Positions 19,463 through 28,041 of a stretch of DNA of 64,000 nucleotides are shown piece after piece. The position numbers and the translations under genes were made by a program. The notes beneath the pieces are model-generated. The model saw only the letters and a program-made list of their open reading frames with translations, was not told the DNA's origin and did no database searches. The stretch lies in assembly GCF_000224415.1 (NCBI RefSeq), contig NZ_AFXQ01000004.1, forward strand, positions 124,001 to 188,000, in the 5' to 3' direction. The stretch's first letter is position 1; each line of letters begins with the position of its first letter. Source of the stretch: Citricoccus sp. CH26A (GTDB taxonomy: Bacteria; Actinomycetota; Actinomycetes; Actinomycetales; Micrococcaceae).

Positions 19463-20973
19463 TGGCGCTGCTCCTTCCGGCTTCCGGCCCCCGGATCCGG
19501 GCTGGCCGGGGCCAATGCTAGTCGATCCCCGAGGTCCCCCAGGCCGGCGCCGTTGGAGGACTTGAACAGCACCACGTCCCCGGGCGCCAGCCGACGCCGG
19601 AGCAGTTCCTCGGCCTCGTCCACGTCCTCGGCGAAGTCGACCTCGTCCCCCCAGGACCCCTCGTTGACGGCGGAGGTGTAGAGCGGTCGGGCACCGCGGC
19701 CGACCACCACGAGCTGGTCGATGTTCAACCGGACCACGGCCGTGCCGATCGCGGTGTGCTCGGCGATCCGGGCGTCACCCAGTTCGAGCATCTCCCCCAG
19801 CACGGCCCACGTCCGGCGCCCCGTGGAACGGCCGATCATCGCCAGCGTCTTCAGGGCGGCCCGCATGGACTCCGGGTTGGCGTTGTACGCGTCATTGATG
19901 ATCGTCACCCCGTCCGGCCGGTCGGTGCGCTCCATCCGCCGTCGGCTCGTGGCTCCCGCCCCGTCGAGGGCGGCGGCGATCCTGTCGGCCGGCAGCCCCG
20001 CGGCATGGGCGGCCGCCGCTGCGGCGGCGATGTTCGTGGCGTGGTGCCTCCCGATCAGTCCGGAGACCACGTGATGGGCCTCGGCCGCGGTGCCCGCACC
20101 CAGTCGCAGGTCGAACTCGGGGTGCTGTCCCTCGGTGGTGGTCAGATTCGCGGCCAGGGCGGAGAAGTCGGCGGTGCCGTCGGCCACGTCCGCGTCGACC
20201 AGCGGGAAGCTGCCGTCCTCGGTGGAGAACCAGGCCAGTCGGGCGGAGGTCCGGTCCACCATCGCGGCGACCCGGGCGTCGTCACGGTTCAGGACGGCCA
20301 CGCCGTCCGCCGGCAGCGCCTCCACCAGTTCGCCCTTGGTCCGGGCGATGTTCTCCACGCCGCCGAACTTGCCGGCGTGGGCGCTGCCCACTATGAGCAC
20401 CACACCGATGTCCGGGCGGACCATGTCCGCGAGGTACTCGATGTTGCCGATCCCGTCGGCACCCATCTCGACCACCAGGTAGCGGGTGTCCAGGTCGGCC
20501 CGGAACACGGTCAGCGGGACGCCCACCTCCCCGTTGTAGGACCCCTGCGGGGCCACGGTGGGACCGTCGGTGGCCAGGATGCCCGCCAGCAGGTCCTTCG
20601 TGGTGGTCTTGCCCGCTGACCCGGTGATGCCGATGACGGTGGTCGGAGAGTGCTCGCGGATCCGGGTGACGATGAAGGCCGCCAGCCGTCCCATGGCCAG
20701 GACCACGTCGTCGACGATGACGGCCGGGTCGGCCTGTCCCCCGGAGTCGGCGGTCTCGCGCTCGGCGAGCACGAGGGTGGCGCCGGCGGACCGGGCCGCC
20801 GGGATGAAGTCGTGCCCGTCGGCCTGCTCGCCCGGCTTGGCGATGAACAGGGTCCCCGGAGTGACCTCGCGGGAGTCGGTGGTGGCTGCGCTGACCAGCA
20901 GGTCAGGGGACGCCGAGGCGGTGAGGACGCCCCCGGTGGCCCCGGCGATGGCGGAGGCGGTGAGTTCGATCAT
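19459..20973 (-). CDS. murF: UDP-MurNAc-tripeptide--D-Ala-D-Ala ligase MurF
   Basis: This 504-residue ligase completes the pentapeptide. It has the ATP loop ITGSAGKTTTKDLL, the central ADGIGNIEYLADMVRP region and NRDDARV, and the C-terminal INDAYNANPESM plus GEMLELGD. Motif order and length match MurF. Its ATG overlaps the murE stop (ATGA), and its stop overlaps the mraY start. Confidence 0.96.
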   Translation of the reverse strand: MIELTASAIAGATGGVLTASASPDLLVSAATTDSREVTPGTLFIAKPGEQADGHDFIPAARSAGATLVLAERETADSGGQADPAVIVDDVVLAMGRLAAFIVTRIREHSPTTVIGITGSAGKTTTKDLLAGILATDGPTVAPQGSYNGEVGVPLTVFRADLDTRYLVVEMGADGIGNIEYLADMVRPDIGVVLIVGSAHAGKFGGVENIARTKGELVEALPADGVAVLNRDDARVAAMVDRTSARLAWFSTEDGSFPLVDADVADGTADFSALAANLTTTEGQHPEFDLRLGAGTAAEAHHVVSGLIGRHHATNIAAAAAAAHAAGLPADRIAAALDGAGATSRRRMERTDRPDGVTIINDAYNANPESMRAALKTLAMIGRSTGRRTWAVLGEMLELGDARIAEHTAIGTAVVRLNIDQLVVVGRGARPLYTSAVNEGSWGDEVDFAEDVDEAEELLRRRLAPGDVVLFKSSNGAGLGDLGDRLALAPASPDPGAGSRKEQRQ

Positions 20974-22703
20974 GACCCGTCAACTTTACGTGCAGCCTCG
21001 GGGGAAACCGGGGAGGGACCGTGGCCGTGCCGGGCCAGGGCGTCCCGTAGCTCGACGCGATCGTCGAGCGGGATGTCCACTCCGTCCATGTCCTGCACGG
21101 TCTCATGGCCGCGGCCGGCGAGCAGGACGGTGTCGGCCGGTGTGGCCAAGGACACGGCCAGCTCGATCGCGTCCTGGCGTGGCGCCGTCTCGTACACCTG
21201 GACGGTGCGGCCGGCCGCGGCCGCCGTCCGCACGCCCTCGTGGACGCCCAGCAGGACCTCGGTCCTGATCTCGTCCGGGGGCTCGGTGTGCGGGTCGTCG
21301 TCCGTGACGATCACGACGTCGGCCCATTCCGCGGCGATCCGGCCCATGCCCGGGCGCTTGGCCCGGTCCCGGTCACCGGTCGCCCCGAAGACCAGGATCG
21401 TCCGCCCGGCGTCGTTGCCGGTGGCGCGCCGTGCCTCGCGGACCGATTCGAGGGCGCGGACCAGCCCGTCGGGGTTGTGCGCGAAGTCGACGATCGCGTC
21501 CGGGGCGCGGCCGACGACCTCCATGCGCCCGGGCACGGCCGTGGCGAACGGACCCTGCCCCACGGGCGCGTCGAGCACTGCGGCGATCCGGTCCCAGTCC
21601 GCCGGTGGCCGGGACTCCAACACCATCACGGCGGCCAGGGCCGCGTTGGCCACGTTGAACCGCCCGGGCAGGCCGGTGGAGCCGGTGACGTCCCGCCCGG
21701 AGCTGGCGTGCCGCAGCGTGAACCGGTGGCCCATGCCCTCCGCGACGAGGTCCGTGAGGGTCCAGTCGCCGCTGAGCCGGCGGCCCCCGTGGTCGGCCGC
21801 GGGGCCCAGGGCCAGGGTCACGACCGGACAGCCGGCGTGGGCGGCCATCCTGGTCCCCCACGTCTGTCCGTCGGCGTCGGGCGCGTCCGGCCCGCCGTCC
21901 AGGGTGATCACGGCACGGTCCGTGCGTCCGGCGTCGAACAGTCCGGCCTTGGCCCGGAAGTAGTCGTCCATGGAACCGTGCAGGTCCAGGTGGTCCTGGG
22001 TGAGGTTGGTGAACCCGGCCACCGCGTAGTGCAGTCCCGAGATGCGCCGGTAGCTGACCGAGTGCGAGGACACCTCCATCGCCGCCGAGGAGACCCCCTC
22101 CTGGCGCATCAGGGCCATCAGGGCGTGCAACTGGGTGGACTCCGGGGTGGTCAGGGTGCTGGGAACCACGCGGTGACCGGCCCGGATCTCGATCGTCCCG
22201 ATCATGCCGGTGGTCTCCCCGAGGGCGCCCAGCAGGGCCGTCAGGAAGTAGTTCGTCGTGGTCTTGCCGTTCGTCCCGGTGATCCCGTACAACCGGGGCC
22301 CGGCCCCGATGTTGCGGTACACGGCCGCGGCGGCCGGCCCGACGGCGTCGCGCACGTCCTCCACGATGAGCACGGGGATGCCGGCGGCGGAGGCTGCGGC
22401 GCAGAACCGGGCGCCCGCCAGGTCCGTCAGGATGCCCCGGGCCCCGGCGGCGATGACCGTCCCGGCGAACTCCGCGCCGTGCCGGGAGGCCCCGGGGACA
22501 CCGGCGTAGAGGTCGCCCGGTCGGACCATCCTCGAGTCCATGGTGACACCGGTGGGACCGGGACGGTCTGCGGTGCTGCCGACGACGTGGGCGGGCTGAC
22601 CCGCGCGGTCCAGTCCGGCGAGCAGCTCGTCCCAGCGCATCGGCTCGATCTCGGCGGGACGGAAGGCCGCGTCCTGCGCGGCGGGAGAAAGTGGTGTGGT
22701 CAT
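20970..22703 (-). CDS. murE: UDP-MurNAc-dipeptide--diamino acid ligase MurE, probably L-lysine type
   Basis: This 577-residue ligase adds the third stem-peptide residue. It has ATP loop GTNGKTTTNYF, NLTQDHLDLHGSMDDY with the carbamylation region near TLTTPEST, and a C-terminal domain. The substrate motif that is DNPR in meso-diaminopimelate enzymes reads D-D-D-P-H-T-E (residues 468-474) here. The missing Arg argues for L-lysine, as in Micrococcaceae. The ATG at 22701-22703 is chosen; another in-frame ATG at 22746-22748 would overlap ftsI by 38 bases. Confidence 0.94.
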   Translation of the reverse strand: MTTPLSPAAQDAAFRPAEIEPMRWDELLAGLDRAGQPAHVVGSTADRPGPTGVTMDSRMVRPGDLYAGVPGASRHGAEFAGTVIAAGARGILTDLAGARFCAAASAAGIPVLIVEDVRDAVGPAAAAVYRNIGAGPRLYGITGTNGKTTTNYFLTALLGALGETTGMIGTIEIRAGHRVVPSTLTTPESTQLHALMALMRQEGVSSAAMEVSSHSVSYRRISGLHYAVAGFTNLTQDHLDLHGSMDDYFRAKAGLFDAGRTDRAVITLDGGPDAPDADGQTWGTRMAAHAGCPVVTLALGPAADHGGRRLSGDWTLTDLVAEGMGHRFTLRHASSGRDVTGSTGLPGRFNVANAALAAVMVLESRPPADWDRIAAVLDAPVGQGPFATAVPGRMEVVGRAPDAIVDFAHNPDGLVRALESVREARRATGNDAGRTILVFGATGDRDRAKRPGMGRIAAEWADVVIVTDDDPHTEPPDEIRTEVLLGVHEGVRTAAAAGRTVQVYETAPRQDAIELAVSLATPADTVLLAGRGHETVQDMDGVDIPLDDRVELRDALARHGHGPSPVSPEAARKVDGS

Positions 22704-22710
22704 CCGGGGT

Positions 22711-24504
22711 CTACCAGGGTCGTTTCTGGGGCTCGTCGGTGAAGACATCGTAGTGTTGCGGTGCCGCGTCCGAGGGCGGGACGCTGTACTGGTTCAGCAG
22801 GTAGGACAGGACCTCGGCGGCCGTGTCCTCGACCTCCCAGTTCCGCCAGTTCCCCTGCGGGCGGTGGACGGAGACGGCCACCACGAACCGGGGGTCGTCC
22901 AGCGGAGCCACCCCGGTGAAGGAGGTCGTGTAGCCGTTGTAGCCGCCGACACCGGCGGCCTCGCCCGTACCGGTCTTGCCGCCCACGCGGTACCCGGGGA
23001 TCTTGGCCGGCCCGGCGGTCCCCACCTGGACGACGCCCTCCATCATCCGCAGCATCTCCTCCGCGGTCTCCTCAGAGTAGATCCGGGTGCCCTCGGGATC
23101 CGGCTGCACGTGTTCCGAGCCGTCGGGGTCGATGTAGGCGTCGATCAGCTGGGGGCGACGCTGGACCCCGCCGTTGGCGATGGTCTGGAAGATTTGCGCC
23201 ATGTGCAGCGTGGTCTGGGTGTATCCCTGGCCGAACATCGTGGTGAGCCGCTGACGGCCGTCCCACTGCTCGGGCGGCACCAGGATGCCCTTGTTGCTGC
23301 CGGGCAGGCCGATGTCCACGTGCTCGCCGATCCCGAGCTTCTTCATGTACTCGTAGCGGGTCTGGTCGTCGACGCTCTGGGCCACCTGGACCGTGCCGGT
23401 GTTGTAGGACCGGGTGAAGATGCCGGCCGTGGTCATCTCGTAGGTGTCGTGGGGCATCGAGTCGTTGATGATCTGCCCGTCGAACTCCTGCTTGTTGGGC
23501 ACCTCGTAGGCGTCGGTGGGCTCCACGCCGCCGACCTCGAGCGCGGTGGCGAAGGTGGGGACCTTGCCGGTGGAGCCGGGCTCGTAGGACTGGGTGAGGG
23601 CCGTGGGCCGCCAGAAGAGGCCGTCCGTGGCCGTCGGGTCGGAGGGGTCCACCGTGGTCGAGTCGGCCATGGCCAGAAGCTCACCCGTCCTGGCGTCCAT
23701 CACCACGATGTTGCCCCACAGGGCGTCGTAGGACTCCGTCTTCGCGGCGATCGCCTCCTGCGCGAACCACTGGACGTCCTGGTCGATGGTCAACCGGACG
23801 TCCTGGCCGTCGACCGCGGGTTCCTCGGAGAACTCGGCGTTCGGGATGCGCACACCGTCGGCGGAGATCTCGTAGGTGCGCTTGCCGGGTTCACCGGAGA
23901 GCTGGTTGTCCTGGCTCAGCTCCAGGCCTTCGAGCGGTGTGCCGTCCCCGCCGACGAAGCCCAGGATCGAACCGGCCACCGACCCGTTGGGGTAGGTGCG
24001 CTCGGTGACGGGTTCGGCCAGCAGGCCCGGGATGCCGAGTTCCAGGGCCTGGTCCTTGACCTCCGGCGTGACCCCCTTGGACACGATCTTGTACGGCCGG
24101 TCGCCGACCATGCGGGCCTCGAGCTCGGCCCGGTCGATGCCCAGGATCCCGGAGAGCCGGCCGAGGGAGTCGGACAGGGACACGTCGATCATCGAGGCGC
24201 TCTCGGCGTCCCATCGCCGGAAGTCCTTCACCAGCCGCTGGTCGGCCACCAGGTCGTAGCGGGCCACCGAGGCCGCCATCACCCGTCCCTGGGAGTCCAG
24301 GATCGATCCGCGGTCGGGCGCCACCGTCACGGAGCGCAACCGCTCCTTCATGGCGTCCTGCGCGTGGCCGGAGGCGTCCACCCCCTGGATGAAGACCAGC
24401 CGCAGGCCCAGCACCGCCAGAAGGACCAGGGCGATGACCATGCCCAGGCGCAGGCGCCTGGCGGTCACGTCCGTGGCGCTTCGGGCGTCTGATGCCTGGG
24501 CCAT
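22711..24504 (-). CDS. ftsI: Septal class B penicillin-binding protein FtsI/PBP3
   Basis: This 597-residue transpeptidase cross-links septal peptidoglycan with FtsW. A short cytoplasmic N-terminus leads to one membrane anchor (LGMVIALVLLAVLGLRLVF). The pedestal domain starts near DRGSILDSQG. The transpeptidase domain has the nucleophile in STGK (Ser311), SYN of the second motif, and KTGT near residue 509. No PASTA repeat follows. ftsL lies 102 bases upstream; murE follows directly. Confidence 0.95.
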   Translation of the reverse strand: MAQASDARSATDVTARRLRLGMVIALVLLAVLGLRLVFIQGVDASGHAQDAMKERLRSVTVAPDRGSILDSQGRVMAASVARYDLVADQRLVKDFRRWDAESASMIDVSLSDSLGRLSGILGIDRAELEARMVGDRPYKIVSKGVTPEVKDQALELGIPGLLAEPVTERTYPNGSVAGSILGFVGGDGTPLEGLELSQDNQLSGEPGKRTYEISADGVRIPNAEFSEEPAVDGQDVRLTIDQDVQWFAQEAIAAKTESYDALWGNIVVMDARTGELLAMADSTTVDPSDPTATDGLFWRPTALTQSYEPGSTGKVPTFATALEVGGVEPTDAYEVPNKQEFDGQIINDSMPHDTYEMTTAGIFTRSYNTGTVQVAQSVDDQTRYEYMKKLGIGEHVDIGLPGSNKGILVPPEQWDGRQRLTTMFGQGYTQTTLHMAQIFQTIANGGVQRRPQLIDAYIDPDGSEHVQPDPEGTRIYSEETAEEMLRMMEGVVQVGTAGPAKIPGYRVGGKTGTGEAAGVGGYNGYTTSFTGVAPLDDPRFVVAVSVHRPQGNWRNWEVEDTAAEVLSYLLNQYSVPPSDAAPQHYDVFTDEPQKRPW

Positions 24505-24606
24505 CTGCTGCAGTCCTTCCTGCCGGTCACCACGGCATGGCCGTCGTCCGGTGGTTCGTCAGTTGCTCGGGAGTGGTTCAGGCCGGAGGCTCTCCGGCTG
24601 CGCGTC

Positions 24607-25437
24607 TCAGTCGGCGCTGCCGGCGGCGAACTGCGGGGCGGGGATCGTCCCCCCGTTGAGCTCCCGGGCGGCACCCTCGGACCGGTCCTGTCCGGCCGTG
24701 GCCTCCTGGTCGGCCGCGGCGTCCTGGTCGGCCGCGGTGTCCTGACCAGCCGCGGTGTCCTGGTCGGCCGCGGTCTCCTGACCAGCCGCGGTGTCCTGTC
24801 CGGACTGCACGGGGGCCGGCACCTCGGGTGCCGTCGTCCCGGCCGCTTCGTTCCCCGGTTCAACGCCGGTCTGGCGGGCCTCGGCCTCCGCGGCAGCCCG
24901 CTCGCCCGGTCCGAGGGGCGCGGCGATCAGGCCGGTGGGTCCGTTTTCCCCCTCGGCGGAGGTGGCGGCGCCGATGACCCGGCCGGTGGCGAGGTCCACC
25001 GCAGCGATGTCCCCCGGCTTCACCATGCCGAGCCGGTCGGCCTCGGCGGCGAGGTTCTGCGGGGCCTCGAGGTGCTCGACCTGCTGGCGCAGCAGCTCGT
25101 TCGACTGCGTCAGGTCCAGCTGCTCGCTCTTGAGCCCGACCATGTCGTACTGCCGGTTCGAGACCGTGATGTTGACCACCAGCACGGCCAGCAGCGCAAT
25201 GGCCAGGATGCCGACGCACAGGGCGACGAAGCCCTGGCCGGTCTTCCTGACCGGTGCCGGGACGACGGCCAGCGGGGTTCGGGCCCGGTTCTCCTCGCCC
25301 GGGGTACCCGCCGGCGCGGCACGGTACTCGGGGCTGATGGTGGGTTGCCAAGGAGCAGCCTGGTCCAGCTGCGGAGCGGTGCTCTCACGGGCGTGGACGG
25401 GCTGCTGCATGGCAGTGCGCTGCTGCGTTGCGGTCAT
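24607..25437 (-). CDS. ftsL: FtsL-like divisome protein with C-terminal hexapeptide repeats
   Basis: This 276-residue protein lies between rsmH and ftsI, the invariant place of ftsL. A long cytoplasmic N-terminus precedes one membrane segment ([21 protein letters not shown], near residue 75). A leucine-zipper-like coiled coil ([20 protein letters not shown]) and a [13 protein letters not shown] segment follow, all typical of actinobacterial FtsL. After residue 190 comes a low-complexity tail with about seven units of the type [12 protein letters not shown], encoded by an 18-bp DNA repeat. The ATG overlaps the rsmH stop (ATGA). Sequence identity is weak, as usual for FtsL, so position and topology carry the call. 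Confidence 0.82.
   Translation of the reverse strand: MTATQQRTAMQQPVHARESTAPQLDQAAPWQPTISPEYRAAPAGTPGEENRARTPLAVVPAPVRKTGQGFVALCVGILAIALLAVLVVNITVSNRQYDMVGLKSEQLDLTQSNELLRQQVEHLEAPQNLAAEADRLGMVKPGDIAAVDLATGRVIGAATSAEGENGPTGLIAAPLGPGERAAAEAEARQTGVEPGNEAAGTTAPEVPAPVQSGQDTAAGQETAADQDTAAGQDTAADQDAAADQEATAGQDRSEGAARELNGGTIPAPQFAAGSAD
24686..24803. repeat. 18-bp tandem repeat inside ftsL
   Basis: An imperfect 18-bp unit (TGGTCGGCCGCGGTGTCC and close variants) recurs about six to seven times in frame, encoding hexapeptides such as GQDTAA and DQDTAA. Repeat number probably varies between strains without shifting the frame. Confidence 0.75.
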
Positions 25438-26429
25438 GCTGTGCTCCTTGATGGTCTGATCTTCTCAATAGCGCGCACTTTTGCTGAGGAGGCGCGAGGG
25501 TTTTCTTCGATTTCTTTTTCCGTGGGTTTGTCCACGCCCCTAGTCAGGACGCGGACCACCGGTTCGTGCTCCTCCAGTTCGACCGGGAATCCGGGAGGAG
25601 CCGTGGAGGTGGACTGAGCCGTGATGGCCTTCTTCGTGATCCGGTCCTCGAGCGAGTGATAGCTCATGACCACGAGCCGCCCGCCCACCGACAGCGCACG
25701 CATCGCCGCGGGCAGCATCGCCTCGAGCACGTCGAGCTCCTCGTTGACCTCGATCCGGAGGGCCTGGAACGTGCGCTTGGCGGGATGCCCACCGCTGCGG
25801 CCGGCAGCGGCGGGGACGGCCGAACGGATGACCTCCACTAGCCGGCCGGTGGTCTCGAAGGGCGCCTCCTGGCGGGCACGGACGATGGCCGAGGCGATCC
25901 TGCCGGCGAACTTCTCCTCGCCCCAGGACCGGATGATCCGGCGCAGGCGGTCCTCGTCGTACTCGTTCACGACGTCGGCGGCGGTGATCCCCCCGGTCGT
26001 GTCCATGCGCATGTCCAGCGGCGCGTCGTAGGAGTAGGCGAAACCGCGCTCGCGCTCGTCCAGCTGGTACGAGGAGACGCCCAGGTCGAAGAGCATGGCA
26101 TCGGCCTCGGCGACGCCTGCCGAGGCCAGTGCCTCGGCCACACCGTCATAGGTCCCGTGCCAGGTCCGCAACCGGTCACCGGCCCAGGCCAGGCGCTCGG
26201 TCGCCAGGCGCAGCGCCTCGGTGTCCCGGTCGATCCCCACGACGACGGCGTCCGGGTGCCGCCGGAGGATCGCCTCGGCGTGTCCCCCCATGCCCAGGGT
26301 GCCGTCCAGTGCGACGGGGCGGCGCCCGGCGTCACGGGCAGCGTCGAGTCCCGGGGAGAGCAGGTCCAGGACGCGGTCGCGCATGACGGGAATGTGCCGG
26401 TCCTGTGCCGGTCTCTGCTCTTCACCCAA
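25434..26429 (-). CDS. rsmH: 16S rRNA (cytosine-1402-N4)-methyltransferase RsmH/MraW
   Basis: This enzyme methylates C1402 of 16S rRNA using S-adenosylmethionine. [13 protein letters not shown] near the start, [14 protein letters not shown] (SAM site), [12 protein letters not shown] and the C-terminal [13 protein letters not shown] are diagnostic. I chose a TTG at 26427-26429 (331 residues) because AAAGGGA lies 8 nt upstream and homology begins just after it. An in-frame ATG at 26505-26507 would add 26 residues with no family similarity. It is followed with ATGA overlap by ftsL. Confidence 0.92.
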   Translation of the reverse strand: MGEEQRPAQDRHIPVMRDRVLDLLSPGLDAARDAGRRPVALDGTLGMGGHAEAILRRHPDAVVVGIDRDTEALRLATERLAWAGDRLRTWHGTYDGVAEALASAGVAEADAMLFDLGVSSYQLDERERGFAYSYDAPLDMRMDTTGGITAADVVNEYDEDRLRRIIRSWGEEKFAGRIASAIVRARQEAPFETTGRLVEVIRSAVPAAAGRSGGHPAKRTFQALRIEVNEELDVLEAMLPAAMRALSVGGRLVVMSYHSLEDRITKKAITAQSTSTAPPGFPVELEEHEPVVRVLTRGVDKPTEKEIEENPRASSAKVRAIEKIRPSRSTA

Positions 26430-26728
26430 GCCGTGAGTCCCTTTCCACGCTCGACCTCGTCCGGTTCCGCTGGTCCCCGTCCGGCTCGCGACGGCAGAGG
26501 ACCCCATTAAGTGACAGGCGGACCCTTGGATCAGATCCCCATCCGCACGTCTTCCGTGCCTGGCCCGGGGGAAGTCGGGTCAGGGCCGGAATCGCTCACC
26601 GGTTCCGTGCCCGGCCCGGGGGAAGTCGGGTCAGGTCCGGCCTGGGGCGGCTGGAGGTCTCATGCAAGAATCCGCGCTGTTCGGTTGTGTCCGACCGCCT
26701 GCCGCCGGAGAGCGGAGGGGCCGGCCGG
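26430..26728. repeat. dcw leader between mraZ and rsmH with a 38-bp direct repeat pair
   Basis: No gene is visible in this 299-bp gap. It contains two direct copies of a 38-bp sequence, 26552-26589 and 26603-26640, which differ at two positions by eye. Each includes the core CCCGGGGGAAGTCGGGTCAG. On the transcribed strand the copies contain CCCGGG palindromes, so they may form RNA structure or serve as binding sites. I see no convincing promoter for rsmH, so it is probably transcribed from the mraZ promoter. Confidence 0.6.
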
Positions 26729-27160
26729 TTAGAAGATCCCCGGGAGGACTTCCTCATCGGTCTCCGAGAAGGCGTTCTCCTGGTCCTCCAAGTAGGAGTT
26801 CCAGGCCTCGGCATCCCAGATCTCGGCTCGCGTACCGGCTCCGATGACCGCCACGTCCCGGTCCAGTCCCGCATAACTGCGCAGCGGTCCTGGGATGGTG
26901 ATCCGCCCCTGCTTGTCCGGAACCTCGTCGGAGGCCCCTGACAGGAAGACGCGGATGTAGTCCCTGGCCTGGCGTGAGGACAGCGGAGCCGACCTCATCT
27001 GCTCGTGAACCCTCTCGAACTCGCGAGCACTGAAGACGTAGATGCACCGTTCCTGTCCCCTGGTGAGGACAAGACCGTCGGCTAGCTCCTCGCGGAACTT
27101 CGCCGGGAGGATCAGTCGGGCCTTCTCGTCCAGCCGAGGCGTGTAGGTCCCCAAGAACAT
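26729..27160 (-). CDS. mraZ: Transcriptional regulator MraZ
   Basis: This 143-residue protein has two AbrB-like half domains: [20 protein letters not shown] and, around residue 80, [18 protein letters not shown]. MraZ binds repeats in the dcw promoter and tunes expression of rsmH and other division genes. I chose the ATG at 27158-27160, where homology starts; the frame stays open upstream through the promoter, which is not coding. Three 10-bp-phased repeats in its promoter fit autoregulation. Confidence 0.96.
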   Translation of the reverse strand: MFLGTYTPRLDEKARLILPAKFREELADGLVLTRGQERCIYVFSAREFERVHEQMRSAPLSSRQARDYIRVFLSGASDEVPDKQGRITIPGPLRSYAGLDRDVAVIGAGTRAEIWDAEAWNSYLEDQENAFSETDEEVLPGIF

Positions 27161-27228
27161 GGAGCACCGCCTTTGCCGTCCGAAAGGGCCGCTTGAGCCT
27201 CCCTCAATACCACCATCCTCTGATGCCC

Positions 27229-27259
27229 TCCACTTTACCCCACTACCCTCCACCGTCAA
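27229..27259 (-). promoter_or_regulatory. mraZ/dcw promoter with three phased MraZ-type repeats
   Basis: On the minus strand -35 TTGACG (27254-27259) and -10 TAAAGT (27232-27237) are 16 bp apart. Three GTGGR units lie at 27249-27253 (GTGGA), 27239-27243 (GTGGG) and 27229-27233 (GTGGA), each exactly 10 bp from the next. MraZ proteins are known to bind short G-rich repeats with about one helical turn of spacing. Here the repeats fill the spacer and cover the -10, which suggests repression by promoter occlusion. Confidence 0.65.
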
Positions 27260-27407
27260 GCCACCTGCCGCCCCCGAGAACGCGCGAAATGGCCTCTGAC
27301 ATGGGCGGATGCGGCGTGGGGTTCACCCAGAGTCGTCGCGGGGCGACCGTCGGCCATCCCTGCTCCGGGGCCCCAGGGGCCGGGGACCCTGCCGGAATGA
27401 CCGGGAT

Positions 27408-27476
27408 GGAGGGATGTGGGGCGGCCCGGTGGAGGGATGTGGGGCGGCCCGGTGGAGGGATGTGGGGCGGCCCGGT
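27408..27476. repeat. Three perfect copies of a 23-bp tandem repeat
   Basis: Copies span 27408-27430, 27431-27453 and 27454-27476, each beginning GGAGGGATGTGGGGCGGCCC and ending GGT. They are identical and directly adjacent. They lie between the mraZ promoter and the terminator of the DUF3040 gene, in a stretch without any gene. They are probably a minisatellite; no spacers, so not CRISPR. Confidence 0.85.
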
Positions 27477-27497
27477 TAAGAGCGGGAGGGCAACGAG

Positions 27498-27526
27498 AGG
27501 ACCCCGCCGCAATGCGGCGGGGTCCT
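27498..27526 (-). terminator. Strong terminator of the DUF3040 gene
   Basis: AGGACCCCGCCGC (27498-27510) and its exact complement (27514-27526) form a 13-bp stem with a 3-nt loop. It lies 35 bases beyond the stop of the DUF3040 gene, in its direction of transcription, and insulates the dcw promoter. Confidence 0.8.
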
Positions 27527-27560
27527 GGGGTGAATCATTCGTGACGGGCTGCTGCCACCG

Positions 27561-27929
27561 TCACGGGTCCTGATGGCGGCGCTGCTCCCAGCGCTGCTCC
27601 AGTCCATCCATGAAGGCGGAGTTCTTCCTGGCCGATGCCGTCCCGGACGCACGGCCCGTTGAACCGGCCTTGGTGCGCGCCGTGCCGACGTAGACGCCCA
27701 CGGCCATCAGGACGAAGCCGATGATGCCCAGCCAGATCGCCTGCTGGGAGATTCCCCAGAGCATGACTCCGAGGCCGACCGCCGCAGCCACCGCTCCGGC
27801 GACCAGTCGCGAGGTCGAGAACCGAGAGGTCCCCGTCTCACTCATGCTCGTGGCAAAGTGCGGGTCCTCGGCGTTCAGCTGTTGCTCCAGCTGCTCCAGG
27901 AGCTTCTGCTCCCGCTCAGACAACGGCAT
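27561..27929 (-). CDS. DUF3040 membrane protein
   Basis: This 122-residue protein matches actinobacterial DUF3040. The start MPLSEREQKLLEQLEQQL is the family signature, followed by an acidic segment (NAEDPHF). Two membrane segments follow ([19 protein letters not shown] and IWLGIIGFVLMAVGVYVG), then a basic C-terminus. Its function is unknown; it neighbours the dcw cluster in many actinobacteria. The ATG at 27927-27929 has GGAGGAGG just upstream. Confidence 0.9.
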   Translation of the reverse strand: MPLSEREQKLLEQLEQQLNAEDPHFATSMSETGTSRFSTSRLVAGAVAAAVGLGVMLWGISQQAIWLGIIGFVLMAVGVYVGTARTKAGSTGRASGTASARKNSAFMDGLEQRWEQRRHQDP

Positions 27930-28041
27930 CGCTGCCTCCTCCTCCAGCCACGAATTTCGTAGTACTAGCATAGGGCCCGGGCCGCACGCCACGCCATATC
28001 GGCAACGCCGGTCGACCCGCTCAGACCGGACTTTTCCGCGA

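Noticed and set aside
27408-27476. CRISPR-like repeat
   Set aside because: The copies are directly adjacent with no unique spacers, and no cas gene is present.
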